This document shows, one piece after another, positions 19,083-28,326 of a stretch of 64,000 nucleotides of DNA. Every line of letters starts with the position of its first letter. Position 1 is the first letter of the stretch. Source of the stretch: Hydrogenophaga taeniospiralis (GTDB lineage Bacteria > Pseudomonadota > Gammaproteobacteria > Burkholderiales > Burkholderiaceae_C); assembly GCF_020510445.1 (NCBI RefSeq), contig NZ_JAHBAG010000001.1, positions 3,262,501 to 3,326,500 on the forward strand. The letters are read 5' to 3'. The position numbers were made by a program, and so were the translations under genes. Under the pieces are notes generated by a model. It was not told the DNA's origin, ran no database searches, and saw nothing but the letters and a program-made list of their open reading frames with translations.

Positions 19083-20090
19083 TCAGCGGCGCACCTGCAG
19101 CGCACCCGGGTTGACGATGTTGGTCGGCGTGCCTTTGATGTAGCTGACCACGTTGTCAAACGCGGACGCGAAATAGGTTTCATAGCTCTCCTGCTCGACA
19201 TAACCAATGTGTGGCGTGCAGATGCAGTTCTCCAGACGCAGCAGTGCGTGGCCCTGCAGGATCGGTTCGGACTCGAACACGTCCACGGCGGCCATGCCAG
19301 GACGGCCACGGTTCAGGGCCGCCAGCAGGGCTTCGGGTTCAAGAAGCTCGGCGCGGGAGGTGTTCACCAGCAACGAGGTTGGCTTCATGCGGGACAGGTC
19401 CTCCAGCGTGACGCTGCAGGCGTTGGTTTCACCCAGCCGCAGATGCAGCGTCAGCACGTCGGAAGACTCGAAGAGATCGATCTTGTCTTTCGCGGTTTCG
19501 TAGCCATCGGCCGAGGCCCGCTGCCTTGAGGCCTCGCTGCCCCACACGATCACCCGCATGCCAAAGGCCCGGCCGTACCCGGCCACCAGCTGGCCAATGC
19601 GGCCGTAGCTCCAGACCCCCAGGGTTTTGCCTCTGAGCACCATGCCCACCCCAAAGTTGACAGGCATGGACGACGACTTCAGGCCGGCCTGTTGCCAGGC
19701 GCCATGCTTCAGGTTGGCCACGTACTGGGGAATGCGCCGCATGGAGGCCATGATCAGGGCCCAGGTCAACTCGGCCGTGGCAAAGGGCGCGCCCACGCCC
19801 TCGGCGACGGCAATGCCCCGTTCGGTGCAGGCATTGACATCGATGTGCCCACCGACCCGACCGGTCTGCGCGATGAGCTTGAGCTTTGGCAGTTTTTCGA
19901 CCAGTTGGCGGGTGATCTGGGTTCTCTCCCGGATCAACACCAGCACGTCGGCGTCGCGCAAACGGATGGACAGCTGCCCCACGCCTTTGACGGTGTTGGT
20001 GAAGACCTTGGCCGGATAGGCCTCGAGCTTTTCGGCGCAACGCAGCTTGCGGACCACGTCCTGGTAGTCATCGAGGATCACAATATTCAT
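19083..20090 (-). CDS. D-2-hydroxyacid dehydrogenase family protein
   Basis: A 335-residue NAD(P)-dependent enzyme of the D-isomer 2-hydroxyacid family. The nucleotide-binding segment is LGVWSYGRIGQLVAGYGRAFG, the catalytic residues are Arg in VNTSRAEL, Glu in FESEP and His in TPHIGY, and LKLIAQTGRVGGHIDVNA is the substrate loop. It reduces a 2-ketoacid or oxidises a D-2-hydroxyacid (phosphoglycerate or glyoxylate-type); the substrate is not readable from sequence. On the minus strand CACAAT ends 6 nt before the ATG, which hints at a leaderless transcript. Convergent with the FimV-like gene. Confidence 0.85.
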   Translation of the reverse strand: MNIVILDDYQDVVRKLRCAEKLEAYPAKVFTNTVKGVGQLSIRLRDADVLVLIRERTQITRQLVEKLPKLKLIAQTGRVGGHIDVNACTERGIAVAEGVGAPFATAELTWALIMASMRRIPQYVANLKHGAWQQAGLKSSSMPVNFGVGMVLRGKTLGVWSYGRIGQLVAGYGRAFGMRVIVWGSEASRQRASADGYETAKDKIDLFESSDVLTLHLRLGETNACSVTLEDLSRMKPTSLLVNTSRAELLEPEALLAALNRGRPGMAAVDVFESEPILQGHALLRLENCICTPHIGYVEQESYETYFASAFDNVVSYIKGTPTNIVNPGALQVRR

Positions 20091-20207
20091 GGGGCTATTG
20101 TGCCCGCATGGTCATGCCTTACCGCACCGGAACATGCCCTGCGATCTGGCCCCGATCAACACAGCGAGGATGCGGCAAAGATCGGGGGCGGCGGAACCGA
20201 TCTCGGC

Positions 20208-20588
20208 TCAGGTGGGGCGGGTCTCGGCTTGATGCTCCAGCGCGGCCAGTCGGTCGAGTTCGGCGCACACATCGCTGATGCGGCCCGAAATCACCAGGCG
20301 CGGACTGTTGCGGTCGCTGGCGGATGCGCCGTCCGAACGGAGCACTCGCACGTGACAGGCACGGTGGGCAACTGGCGGCTGAATGGCTCTGTTGCCTGTG
20401 GCCATGCGGTTGTTGGCGGCAGGGGCCGAAACATCCATGGCACGGCCCAGCCAGCCTGCGCGGGTGAAATGCCGCACCACCTGCGACATGGTGCGCGGTG
20501 TGGACGGGCGTTGTGGGGCAGCCGGCAACCAGCAGTCGATCAACTGCAACGGTGCGCGCCAGGTGTTGGTGGTGAAGCGGATTCCCAT
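20208..20588 (-). CDS. Hypothetical protein downstream of lexA, 126 residues
   Basis: I do not recognise this protein. The start at 20588 (MGIRFTTNTW) has GGAG 8 nt upstream on the minus strand, which supports translation. It has a Pro/Arg/Ala-rich middle and an ordered-looking C-terminal helix (SPRLVISGRISDVCAELDRL). It follows lexA on the same strand by 135 nt with no terminator that I can see, so it may be under SOS control, the usual site for lineage-specific division inhibitors or repair accessories. That role is a guess from position only. Confidence 0.55.
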   Translation of the reverse strand: MGIRFTTNTWRAPLQLIDCWLPAAPQRPSTPRTMSQVVRHFTRAGWLGRAMDVSAPAANNRMATGNRAIQPPVAHRACHVRVLRSDGASASDRNSPRLVISGRISDVCAELDRLAALEHQAETRPT

Positions 20589-20723
20589 GCGAAACTCCAA
20601 AAAGGGGTTGAACACAGGCAGGATTGCGAGTGGGGCCGCCAGCGCAGGGATGTGCCGGGCCCGTAAATTTCACGAGCCCGGCCAAACGCCCGCCACCTGC
20701 TGAGGCGACATGGACCCGGTGGG

Positions 20724-21410
20724 TCAGATCTGGAAACTGTTGCGGATCAGGCCGACAGCCAGGCCTTCGATTTCAAAGGGTTCGCCCGGTTCGACCACGA
20801 TGGTCTTGTAGTCCGGGTTTTCGGCGTGCAGCTCGATCAAATGCTGGCGCCGCATGAAGCGCTTGACGGTCACATCGTCGCCCAACCTGGCCACCACGAT
20901 CTGGCCATTCTTGGCCTCTTTGGTGGCCTGCACGGCGAGCAGATCGCCGTCGATGATGCCCACGTCCCGCATGGACATGCCGCGTACCTTGAGCAGGTAG
21001 TCGGGCGTGTGCTGGAACAGGCTGCGTTCGACATGGTAGGTTTGATCGACATGTTCTTGGGCCAGGATGGGCGAGCCCGCCGCAACACGGCCAATCAGGG
21101 GCAGCATCAACTGCGACAGACTGGGTAGGGGCAGCGTCATCTGGCGCCCACGCGATTCGTTGATGGACTGGAGGTCTTCGCTGCGCAGCCGGATGCCGCG
21201 CGAGGTGCCGCTGACCAGCTCGATCACGCCTTTGCGCGCCAGTGCCTGCAGATGCTCTTCGGCCGCATTGGCCGACTTGAACCCCAGTTCGGTGGCGATC
21301 TCGGCCCGGGTGGGTGGCGCGCCGGTGCGCGCAATGGCGCTCTGGATGAGTTCCAGAATCTGTTGCTGGCGGGCCGTGAGCTTGGGCGGATAGAACGCAG
21401 ACTCGATCAT
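20724..21410 (-). CDS. lexA: LexA repressor
   Basis: A 228-residue SOS repressor. N-terminal winged helix with [20 protein letters not shown] and [20 protein letters not shown], then the S24 self-cleavage domain: cleavage site Ala111-Gly112 in GRVAAGSPI, nucleophile Ser146 in KVRGMSM and general base Lys183 in DVTVKRF. RecA-stimulated autocleavage releases SOS genes. Somewhat longer than the E. coli protein (202 residues) through the linker and wing loop, as usual in Burkholderiales. Two LexA boxes precede it, so it is autoregulated. Confidence 0.97.
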   Translation of the reverse strand: MIESAFYPPKLTARQQQILELIQSAIARTGAPPTRAEIATELGFKSANAAEEHLQALARKGVIELVSGTSRGIRLRSEDLQSINESRGRQMTLPLPSLSQLMLPLIGRVAAGSPILAQEHVDQTYHVERSLFQHTPDYLLKVRGMSMRDVGIIDGDLLAVQATKEAKNGQIVVARLGDDVTVKRFMRRQHLIELHAENPDYKTIVVEPGEPFEIEGLAVGLIRNSFQI

Positions 21411-21500
21411 GGAATACCTCTTGTAGGGCGTCGGGCGCAGGCAGGAATGTGCAGCAAAAGGGGCGGAAAGCAGCTCCGGCGCGAATGGTGTCGGATGGAA

Positions 21501-21516
21501 CTGTCTTCTTATCCAG
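21501..21516. promoter_or_regulatory. LexA (SOS) box 1
   Basis: CTGTCTTCTTATCCAG: CTGT-N8-CCAG, one base off the CTGT-N8-ACAG consensus in the right half. It lies 91 nt upstream of the lexA start. Confidence 0.7.
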
Positions 21517-21519
21517 TGG

Positions 21520-21535
21520 CTGTATTTTTAACCAG
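21520..21535. promoter_or_regulatory. LexA (SOS) box 2
   Basis: CTGTATTTTTAACCAG: CTGT-N8-CCAG with the AT-rich core typical of strong boxes. Its start is 19 bp from that of box 1, so the two lie on nearly the same DNA face. Paired boxes, one ending in CCAG, are also known before E. coli lexA. Confidence 0.78.
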
Positions 21536-21575
21536 TTTCAAAGTCTTTGCAAGCGAGGATTGAAAAGAGAGCGGA

Positions 21576-21606
21576 CAACAAAAAGCCCGGCGTCGGGCCG
21601 GGCTTG
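21576..21606 (-). terminator. Intrinsic terminator of the adk transcript
   Basis: On the minus strand AAGCCCGGC, short loop and GCCGGGCTT are followed by TTTTGTTG. It lies 20 nt after the adk stop and ends the exbB-to-adk series. Confidence 0.88.
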
Positions 21607-21625
21607 GGGCGGGGTGGTGTCGGAC

Positions 21626-22294
<669 letters not shown>

Positions 22295-22428
22295 TCAGAG
22301 TTTCAATGCGGAGGCCACGTGTCTCTCGTGGCGGCCCCCTGGGCCGGGAGCCGGGGGCGACCGGTCGAGGATAGCACGGGCATCCCGGGCCCCGGCTTAC
22401 AGCCAGCGGGCCGGTTTTGAGCGTGAAA

Positions 22429-23223
22429 TCAGCGTGCGCCGAGCAGGGCGCGGACCCGTTCCAGGTCTTGTGCGGTGTCCACGCCGGGCCCGGGCGCCAT
22501 CGGGCTCAGATGCACCGCAATGCGCTCGCCGTGCCAGAGCACACGCAGCTGTTCCAGCGACTCCGTGATTTCCAGTGGTGCGGGTTCCAGCCCGGGGAAT
22601 CGGCGCAGAAAGCCGGCGCGGTAACCGTAGATGCCGATGTGGCGCAACGGCGCCGGCGAGGGGAGGGTGTTGTTCAGCGCAGCCCCATCCAGCGCCGCCA
22701 TGCCGTCGCGCCACCAGGCGATGGGTGCCCGGCTGAAGTACAGCGCGGTCTGGGCCCGGTCCAGCACCACTTTGACCACATTGGGATTGAGGAAGTCGGC
22801 CATGGAGTCCACAGGGTGCGCGGCGGTGCTCATGACACAGTCGGGGCGGCGCTGGAGTTCGGCCGCCACCGCGTTGATCAGCGCGGGCTCGATCAGTGGC
22901 TCGTCGCCCTGCACGTTGACCACCGTTTCATCGTCGGCCAGACCGAGCAGGGAGCAGGCTTCGGCCAGGCGGTCGCTGCCCGAAGGGTGATCGGTGCGGG
23001 TCAGCAGGACCGGGATGCCATGGGCCTCGCAGGCCTGCACGATGCGGGCATCGTCCGCGGCCACCACGCAGCGGGTGGCGTGGCTCAACCGCGCGCGCTG
23101 GGCCACGCGCACCACCATGGGCAGGCCTGCGATGTCGGCCAGGGGCTTGTCGGGCAGGCGGCTCGACGACAGCCGGGCCGGGATCAGGACGGTGAAGCCC
23201 GTGTTCTCGGCGGGGCGGCTCAT
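22429..23223 (-). CDS. kdsB: 3-deoxy-manno-octulosonate cytidylyltransferase
   Basis: A 264-residue CMP-Kdo synthetase, activating Kdo with CTP for lipopolysaccharide inner core synthesis. [19 protein letters not shown] (about 9-27) is the nucleotide-binding start, and NVQGDEPLI carries the metal-binding Asp. The C-terminus is slightly longer than in E. coli. The start overlaps the ycaR stop by 4 nt. Cytoplasmic. It works in the same pathway as lpxK two genes upstream. Confidence 0.96.
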   Translation of the reverse strand: MSRPAENTGFTVLIPARLSSSRLPDKPLADIAGLPMVVRVAQRARLSHATRCVVAADDARIVQACEAHGIPVLLTRTDHPSGSDRLAEACSLLGLADDETVVNVQGDEPLIEPALINAVAAELQRRPDCVMSTAAHPVDSMADFLNPNVVKVVLDRAQTALYFSRAPIAWWRDGMAALDGAALNNTLPSPAPLRHIGIYGYRAGFLRRFPGLEPAPLEITESLEQLRVLWHGERIAVHLSPMAPGPGVDTAQDLERVRALLGAR

Positions 23224-23426
23224 GGAAGCGGTGTGGGAGCCGGTGGACGGGCCGCTTCTTCCTCGGTCAGGGTGCGGGCCACGTGTTCGAGCAGGATAGG
23301 GATGCCATCGCGCACCGGATAGGCCAGACGCGCGCTGCGTGAGAGCAGTTCCTGTTTCTCGCGGTCGTAGATCAGGGGGCCTTTGGTGACCGGGCAGACC
23401 AGCAGTTCAAGCAGTTTGGTGTCCAT
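23220..23426 (-). CDS. Trm112/UPF0434 family protein (YcaR-like)
   Basis: A 68-residue protein: [20 protein letters not shown], then [11 protein letters not shown], the YcaR/Trm112 zinc-ribbon-like signature with one Cys retained. The Pro-rich tail [15 protein letters not shown] is a short extension. The start at 23426 is the only one that fits the family. It lies between lpxK and kdsB, its usual place in proteobacteria; its function there is unproven. It overlaps kdsB by 4 nt. Confidence 0.88.
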   Translation of the reverse strand: MDTKLLELLVCPVTKGPLIYDREKQELLSRSARLAYPVRDGIPILLEHVARTLTEEEAARPPAPTPLP

Positions 23427-23464
23427 GCCGCGATGATAGTCGCGGCCGGCACGGGCCATGCGTC

Positions 23465-24541
23465 TCAGTGCCGGGTTTTCAGACGAGCCAGATGCGCATC
23501 GACGGCGGCGAAAAATGCGGGCTCGGGCGCGAGTTCCAGCGGTATCGCCCAGACATCGGCACGGACCTGAGTTGCACCGTCGGGACGCAGGGCAAACAGC
23601 TTGACCGCATCCTTCTCGGTACACACCACCGTGGTGGCCGGGGGTGTCAGCAGGGCTTCGTAGGCCGCCTGATCCGCATGATCGGGCAGCGCCACCTCAC
23701 GGGTCAGCGTGAGTCCGCGTGCGCGCAGCATGTCGAAAAACACCGGGGGTCGGGCAATGCCAGCCACGGCGGTCAGGGCCTGGCCTTGAAGCGCCTCAAG
23801 GGATATCCGCTGATCGCCAGCACCCACGGCGTGGTCCGCCAAGCGGCGCACCGCATGGAACACGGGCACCCCCGCAGTCGATGGAACCCCGGTGGCGGGA
23901 TGGTCTTCTCGGCGCTGAATCAGCACCAGGTCGGGGCTGAACGGTGTGCCCGGGGCGGGGGGCCAGGGCTCGCGCAACAGCCCGGCGGGCAACAGCCAGC
24001 CGTTGCCGGTGCCACGCTCGTCAAACACGGCGATGCTCAGATCGCGCGCCAGCGCCAGATGCTGCAGCCCGTCGTCACAAAGCAGCACGTTCACTTGCGG
24101 GTGCGCCGCGAGCAGCGCTTGCGCGGCGTCAACCCGGCGCCTGGCCACGAAAACCGGCACTCCGGTGGCGCGGCGGATCAGCGCGGGCTCGTCGCCGCTG
24201 TCCGCTGCGGGTGTGTCTGGCCCGACGTCGATCACCCGCTCACTGTGGCGGCCGTAGCCGCGTGAGATCACACCAGGATGCCAACCGAGTGCACGCAGGT
24301 GCTGCACCAGCGCGATGACCGTGGGGGTTTTTCCCGCGCCACCCACGACCACGTTGCCCACCACGATCACTGGGACGGGCAGACGTCCGGGCCTGAACAC
24401 GCCGACGGCGTACAGCCAGCGCCGCAGGCCCATGAGCACGCGGTACAGCAACGAGAGCGGCCACAACAGCCTGGCCCGGGGGCCGCGCTCCTGCGCCGCA
24501 GCCAGCCAGCGCGCTTGCCGGTCGGCTGGCCCTGGGTTCAT
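23465..24541 (-). CDS. lpxK: Tetraacyldisaccharide 4'-kinase
   Basis: A 358-residue lipid A kinase that phosphorylates the 4' position of the tetraacyldisaccharide at the cytoplasmic face of the inner membrane. N-terminal hydrophobic helix near residues 25-45, P-loop [11 protein letters not shown] (62-72), [14 protein letters not shown] containing the catalytic Asp region, and a C-terminal [11 protein letters not shown] segment. It starts 14 nt after exbD and is followed by ycaR and kdsB. Confidence 0.95.
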   Translation of the reverse strand: MNPGPADRQARWLAAAQERGPRARLLWPLSLLYRVLMGLRRWLYAVGVFRPGRLPVPVIVVGNVVVGGAGKTPTVIALVQHLRALGWHPGVISRGYGRHSERVIDVGPDTPAADSGDEPALIRRATGVPVFVARRRVDAAQALLAAHPQVNVLLCDDGLQHLALARDLSIAVFDERGTGNGWLLPAGLLREPWPPAPGTPFSPDLVLIQRREDHPATGVPSTAGVPVFHAVRRLADHAVGAGDQRISLEALQGQALTAVAGIARPPVFFDMLRARGLTLTREVALPDHADQAAYEALLTPPATTVVCTEKDAVKLFALRPDGATQVRADVWAIPLELAPEPAFFAAVDAHLARLKTRH

Positions 24542-24555
24542 GGGGAGAGAGGGGC

Positions 24556-24996
24556 TCAGGACTTGCCGCGGGCAGCCTTGGCGCCGGAGGACTGCTGGGT
24601 GGCAAAGGTGATCTGAACCAGGCCTGCGCGCCGTGCAGCGTCCATCACGTTGATGACGGACTGATGGGTGGCCGCCGCATCGGCGCTGATGACCACCACC
24701 GCCTCGCGGTTGTCCTGGGCCGACAGCGACAGCGCGCGCGTGAGCATCTCGACCCCGTTGCCTTCGAGCAGCTGTTTGTTGATCGAGTAGCGCCCATCGT
24801 TGCTGACCGAGACGATCACTTCCTTGGGATTCTCACGCGGCGCCTGCGCGTCGGCCACCGGCAGGTTGACCTGCAGCTCGGTGAACTTGCTGTAGGTGGT
24901 GGTGAGCATCAGGAAAATGAGCACCACCAGCAGAACGTCGATGAACGGGATCAGGTTGATCTCGGGCTCGTCACGGGAACCGGGTCGAAAGTTCAT
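24556..24996 (-). CDS. exbD: Biopolymer transport protein ExbD/TolR family
   Basis: A 146-residue protein with one N-terminal membrane segment (about 16-36) carrying the essential proton-pathway Asp20 in [10 protein letters not shown], followed by a periplasmic domain. With ExbB it converts the proton gradient to motion, for TonB or a Tol-like partner. The C-terminus is Lys/Ala-rich ([11 protein letters not shown]). It overlaps the exbB stop by 4 nt. Confidence 0.92.
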   Translation of the reverse strand: MNFRPGSRDEPEINLIPFIDVLLVVLIFLMLTTTYSKFTELQVNLPVADAQAPRENPKEVIVSVSNDGRYSINKQLLEGNGVEMLTRALSLSAQDNREAVVVISADAAATHQSVINVMDAARRAGLVQITFATQQSSGAKAARGKS

Positions 24997-25634
24997 TTGC
25001 GCAGGCTCAACAAATGCCGCACGAAGCGCTCGGCCGCCAGTTCCATGGCCAACAGGTATTCGTCCACGCGGGCCCGGAAATAGCGCCAGAAGATCAGCGC
25101 GGGAATGGCGATCATCAGACCGAAAGCGGTGTTGTAGAGGGCGATCGATATGCCGTGGGCGAGTTGGGCGGGGTTGCCACCACCAGGCACGGTGCCCATG
25201 CCGCCTTCACCGCCTTGCGAACCGAAGATCTCGATCATGCCGATGACCGTGCCCAGCAACCCCAGCAAAGGCGCGGCCGAAGCGATGGTGGCGAGCGCAC
25301 CCAGGTAGCGCTGGAGCTTGGCGGCGGCCTGGCGGCCCGCGATCTCGAGGTTGGCGCGCAGATCGTCTTCGGTGGCCACCGGGTTGCTGTTGAAGGTGCG
25401 GAACCCGCTGGCGAGCACATGGCCCAGCACCGAGTTCTGTTCCAGCTGCTTGACCACGTCCGGGCCGGGTATGCCGTTGCGCGACACCATGATCGCTTCA
25501 TCGAGCAGTTTGGGGGGGGCGATTTTGGCGGTTTTCAGGCTGATGAAGCGCTCGATGACGAGGGCCATGCCCAGCACGGAACAGAGGATCAGTGGCCAGA
25601 TCGGCCAGCCGGCGGCTTGTATGATGGAAAGCAA
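24993..25634 (-). CDS. exbB: Biopolymer transport protein ExbB/TolQ family
   Basis: A 213-residue inner membrane protein with three membrane segments (near 10-28, 118-140 and 165-185). A TTG start at 25634 is chosen: GGAG stands 7 nt before it and the family begins at LLSIIQAAGWPIWPL; the longer frame is mostly arginine-rich out-of-frame-looking sequence. PLLGLLGTVIGMIEIF and the ISIALYNTAFGLMIAIPAL segment are the MotA/TolQ/ExbB channel motifs. The tolB-pal-cpoB genes lie elsewhere, at 49425, so this pair is more likely ExbB than TolQ. Confidence 0.9.
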   Translation of the reverse strand: MLSIIQAAGWPIWPLILCSVLGMALVIERFISLKTAKIAPPKLLDEAIMVSRNGIPGPDVVKQLEQNSVLGHVLASGFRTFNSNPVATEDDLRANLEIAGRQAAAKLQRYLGALATIASAAPLLGLLGTVIGMIEIFGSQGGEGGMGTVPGGGNPAQLAHGISIALYNTAFGLMIAIPALIFWRYFRARVDEYLLAMELAAERFVRHLLSLRK

Positions 25635-25798
25635 ATCAGGGCTCCAGGAAAGGCCGACGCGTTGCGGCCGAAGGGCGGTCCGGCGATTATGGCTCAGCCT
25701 CCAAAGTGGTCGGCACCAGCGCAGACCAGCGCGCCGTGGCCCAGCAGATGCCATCCCCACCATCGCGCCGCCGAGGGCCCGCCGCGATGCACAGATTC

Positions 25799-25807
25799 TG
25801 TGGATAA
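25799..25807 (-). promoter_or_regulatory. DnaA box (TTATCCACA)
   Basis: A perfect consensus DnaA 9-mer on the minus strand, in the exbB-xseA intergenic region. Single boxes outside the origin can titrate DnaA or regulate nearby promoters; no cluster or dnaA/dnaN gene is nearby, so this is not an origin. Confidence 0.4.
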
Positions 25808-25942
25808 CTTTGTGAAGAACCCGGTCCATCCCACCCCTCAAGCCGCACCAGGCCTCGTTCCAGACAATTCGATGACAAAACAGGCAACAGAAACTGCTTT
25901 GATTTCAAGGGCTTGGCGCTCGGGCCCGGTGGCGTGCGGTCT

Positions 25943-25958
25943 TTTGGGGTGCACCCCA
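25943..25958. promoter_or_regulatory. Palindrome TTGGGGTG-CACCCCAA upstream of xseA
   Basis: A perfect 8+8 inverted repeat without spacer, about 45 nt before the xseA start. It could be an operator or a short hairpin in the xseA leader. No regulator with this site is recognised. Confidence 0.4.
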
Positions 25959-26001
25959 AGAAATCACGCGGATTGTGGACACATTTGGTCTGGAGAGCCC
26001 T

Positions 26002-27294
26002 GTGTCTGAGCCATTTTTCGATTCCGATGCAGTGTCGGCGCGCCGTGTCTGGGCGGTTGGGCCGCTCATGCGCGCCATTGCTGACACTTTGTCCGCGCGC
26101 TTCAATCCGGTGGCGGTGCGTGGCGAGATTTCGGGCTTCTCGCGTGCGGCCAGCGGGCATTGTTACTTCTCGCTCAAGGACGACACCGGGCAGGTGCGCT
26201 GCGCCCTGTTTCGCCGCTCGGCCGAACAACTGAGCTTTGCCCCGCGCGACGGGCAGGTGGTGGAGGCCCAGGGAAAACTTGACGTGTACGGTCCGCGCGG
26301 CGACCTGCAACTGATCGTGGACAGTCTCAAACCGGCCGGCCAGGGGGCGCTGTTCGAGGAATTCCTGCGCCTCAAGGCGCGGCTTGAGGCCGAGGGGCTG
26401 TTTGATGCGGCCCGGAAACGGGTGCTGCCACCCCAGCCGCGCAGCATCGGCGTGGTCACATCGCTGGGGGCGGCGGCGTTGCGCGACGTCATCACCGCGC
26501 TGCGTCGGCGGGTTCCGCACCTGCCCGTGGTGGTGTACCCCGCAGCGGTGCAGGGCGCACAGGCACCGGCCGAACTGTGTGCGGCGCTGCAGACCGCCTA
26601 CCGTCGCCACGAGGAAACGGGTGAAAGCGCCGTGCTGCTGCTGGTGCGGGGTGGCGGTTCGCTGGAAGACCTGTGGTCGTTCAATGACGAAACGCTGGTG
26701 CGCACCGTGGCACGGGCCCCCATGCCCGTGGTGTGTGGGGTGGGCCACGAAACCGATTTCACCCTGGCCGACTTCGTGGCCGACCTGCGCGCGCCCACAC
26801 CCACGGCCGCGGCCGAGCTGTGTGCCCCCGCACGCGAGGCGCGCCTGGGCGAACTGGTCTATCTGAGCGAACGTCTGGCCGAGGCCGCCTACGGCGCCAT
26901 CGACCAGCGCGCGCAGCGACTGGATCGGCTCGGCCAGCGTCTGGGCAGGCCTTCGGGTCGGCTGCACGAGAGCCGTCAGCGGCTCATGGGTCTGCAGCAC
27001 CGGCTGCAGAGCGGGCTGTTGCTGGCCGCACAGCGTCAGCAGAGCCGGCTGCTGTCTCTGCAAACCGCCTTGCCGCAGGCCTTGCGGCGCGCGCAGGATC
27101 AGCACAGCGGGCGCCTGCAGCGTCTGGAAGCCGCCCTCGGTCTGCTCGATCCACGTCTGGTGCTGGAGCGGGGCTACGCGTTCCTGACCGACGCGCAGGG
27201 CCAGGCCTTGACCCGCGCGGCGCAGGCCCGGGCGGGGCAGGCGCTGCGGGCCACGCTAGCCGACGGCGAACTGGGCCTGACGGTGGATTCCTGA
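26002..27294 (+). CDS. xseA: Exodeoxyribonuclease VII large subunit
   Basis: A 430-residue nuclease subunit: OB-fold N-domain (VWAVGPLMRAIADTLSARF, VRGEISGFSRAASGHCYFSL), then the catalytic domain (IGVVTSLGAAALRDVI, LLLVRGGGSLEDLWSFNDE, GVGHETDFTLADFVADLRAPTPTAA) and a helical C-terminus for XseB binding. It degrades single-stranded DNA in repair. The GTG at 26002 is preferred to the GTG at 25975 because GGAG precedes it by 6 nt and family members start MSEPFF-like. No xseB is in the window. Confidence 0.93.
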   Translation: MSEPFFDSDAVSARRVWAVGPLMRAIADTLSARFNPVAVRGEISGFSRAASGHCYFSLKDDTGQVRCALFRRSAEQLSFAPRDGQVVEAQGKLDVYGPRGDLQLIVDSLKPAGQGALFEEFLRLKARLEAEGLFDAARKRVLPPQPRSIGVVTSLGAAALRDVITALRRRVPHLPVVVYPAAVQGAQAPAELCAALQTAYRRHEETGESAVLLLVRGGGSLEDLWSFNDETLVRTVARAPMPVVCGVGHETDFTLADFVADLRAPTPTAAAELCAPAREARLGELVYLSERLAEAAYGAIDQRAQRLDRLGQRLGRPSGRLHESRQRLMGLQHRLQSGLLLAAQRQQSRLLSLQTALPQALRRAQDQHSGRLQRLEAALGLLDPRLVLERGYAFLTDAQGQALTRAAQARAGQALRATLADGELGLTVDS

Positions 27295-27428
27295 GGGTGT
27301 GAACCCAAGAAACCCTGATATCTGCTGTCCCTTTGTGCGTGCCTACAATTCGCGATCGTCTTGCTGGAGGGCTTCGCGTCCGGCCCAGCTTTCTTTCCCC
27401 ACAACAAACCCACCTACGAGGAACCTCC

Positions 27429-28010
27429 ATGGAACACACCTTGCCCGCACTGCCCTATGGCCTGGACGATCTGGCGCCCCACTACAGCCGCGAAACGCTG
27501 GAGTTCCACCATGGCAAGCACCACAACGCCTATGTGGTGAACCTGAACAACCTGCAAAAGGGCACCGAATTCGAGGCCATGGACCTGGAGTCCATCATCA
27601 AGAAGTCCAGCGGCGGCGTGTACAACAACGCCGCCCAGATCTGGAACCACACCTTCTTCTGGAACTGCATGAAGCCCAACGGCGGCGGCGAGCCTTCCGG
27701 TGCGCTGGCTGCGGCCATCAATGCCAAATGGGGCAGCTACGCTGCCTTCAAGGAAGCGTTCGTCAAGAGCGCCGTGGGCAACTTCGGTTCCGGCTGGACC
27801 TGGCTGGTGAAGAAGGCCGACGGTTCGGTCGACATCGTCAACATGGGCGCTGCCGGTACCCCGCTGACCACCGGCGACAAGGCCCTGCTGACCGTGGACG
27901 TGTGGGAACACGCCTACTACATCGACTACCGCAACCTGCGTCCCAAGTTCGTCGAAACCTATCTCGACAAGCTGGTGAACTGGTCGTTCGCTGAAGCCAA
28001 CTTCGCCTGA
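27429..28010 (+). CDS. sodB: Superoxide dismutase (Fe type)
   Basis: A 193-residue Fe/Mn superoxide dismutase. Metal ligands are His27 (FHHGKHH), His74 (WNHTFFW), Asp157 and His161 (DVWEHAYY). Gln70 in NNAAQIWNH supplies the second-sphere glutamine from the N-terminal half, the mark of iron-type enzymes. No signal peptide, so it is cytoplasmic. A possible -10, TACAAT, lies at 27344-27349. An intrinsic terminator follows the gene. Confidence 0.97.
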   Translation: MEHTLPALPYGLDDLAPHYSRETLEFHHGKHHNAYVVNLNNLQKGTEFEAMDLESIIKKSSGGVYNNAAQIWNHTFFWNCMKPNGGGEPSGALAAAINAKWGSYAAFKEAFVKSAVGNFGSGWTWLVKKADGSVDIVNMGAAGTPLTTGDKALLTVDVWEHAYYIDYRNLRPKFVETYLDKLVNWSFAEANFA

Positions 28011-28326
28011 AGTCGTTTTTTGCGCTGACAGAAAAAAGGCTCGGAGGCCATGCCTTCGGGCCTTTTTTGTTGCCGGTGGGTGCGGCGTGGCGGGCGGCCA
28101 GACCGGCGCGAAAAGGGACCCCGATCTCCTGGATCGAGAGGTCGTTATCGTCGATTCGAGAAAAAAAAGTTGGTCACACGGACTCAATAATTCGCATTGT
28201 GAGATGGCGGTTCAAAAAGCGGGGTCTGGGTCAGTGCACTGAAAGCAAAATTGCGGACTATCCGCCGATTCGGCTGGCCTGCCACGCGAGCCAGCGGGAT
28301 GCCTACAACGATATCTGGAGAAAACC
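28011..28326. other. Intergenic region sodB to monomeric icd (316 nt)
   Basis: Holds the sodB terminator and then about 250 nt with no recognisable gene. The part 28140-28320 is richer in A+T than the flanking genes and should contain the promoter of the isocitrate dehydrogenase gene. I see no clear operator. Confidence 0.55.
28032..28071 (+). terminator. Intrinsic terminator after sodB
   Basis: AAAAAAGGCTCGGAGGC, loop CAT, then GCCTTCGGGCCTTTTTT, 20-60 nt after the sodB stop. A- and T-runs on both sides make it workable in both directions. Confidence 0.88.

Larger units (their letters stand above)
25635..26001. other. Divergent intergenic region exbB-xseA (367 nt)
   Basis: No gene is convincing here. 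It should hold the promoters of both exbB (minus) and xseA (plus). The one clear motif is a perfect DnaA-type 9-mer, TTATCCACA, on the minus strand at 25799-25807. CTTTTGGGGTGCACCCCAAGA at about 25941-25961 contains a near-perfect inverted repeat, TTGGGGTGCACCCCAA. Confidence 0.55.

Noticed and set aside
22320..22380. GCCCCC/GGGGGC stretch between kdsB and adk as a terminator
   Set aside because: The stem is irregular and lacks a T-run on either strand; kdsB and adk more likely stay in one transcript.
24993..25841. ExbB start at the upstream ATG (25841)
   Set aside because: The extra 69 residues are Arg-rich and unlike the family, and the TTG at 25634 has a good ribosome site.
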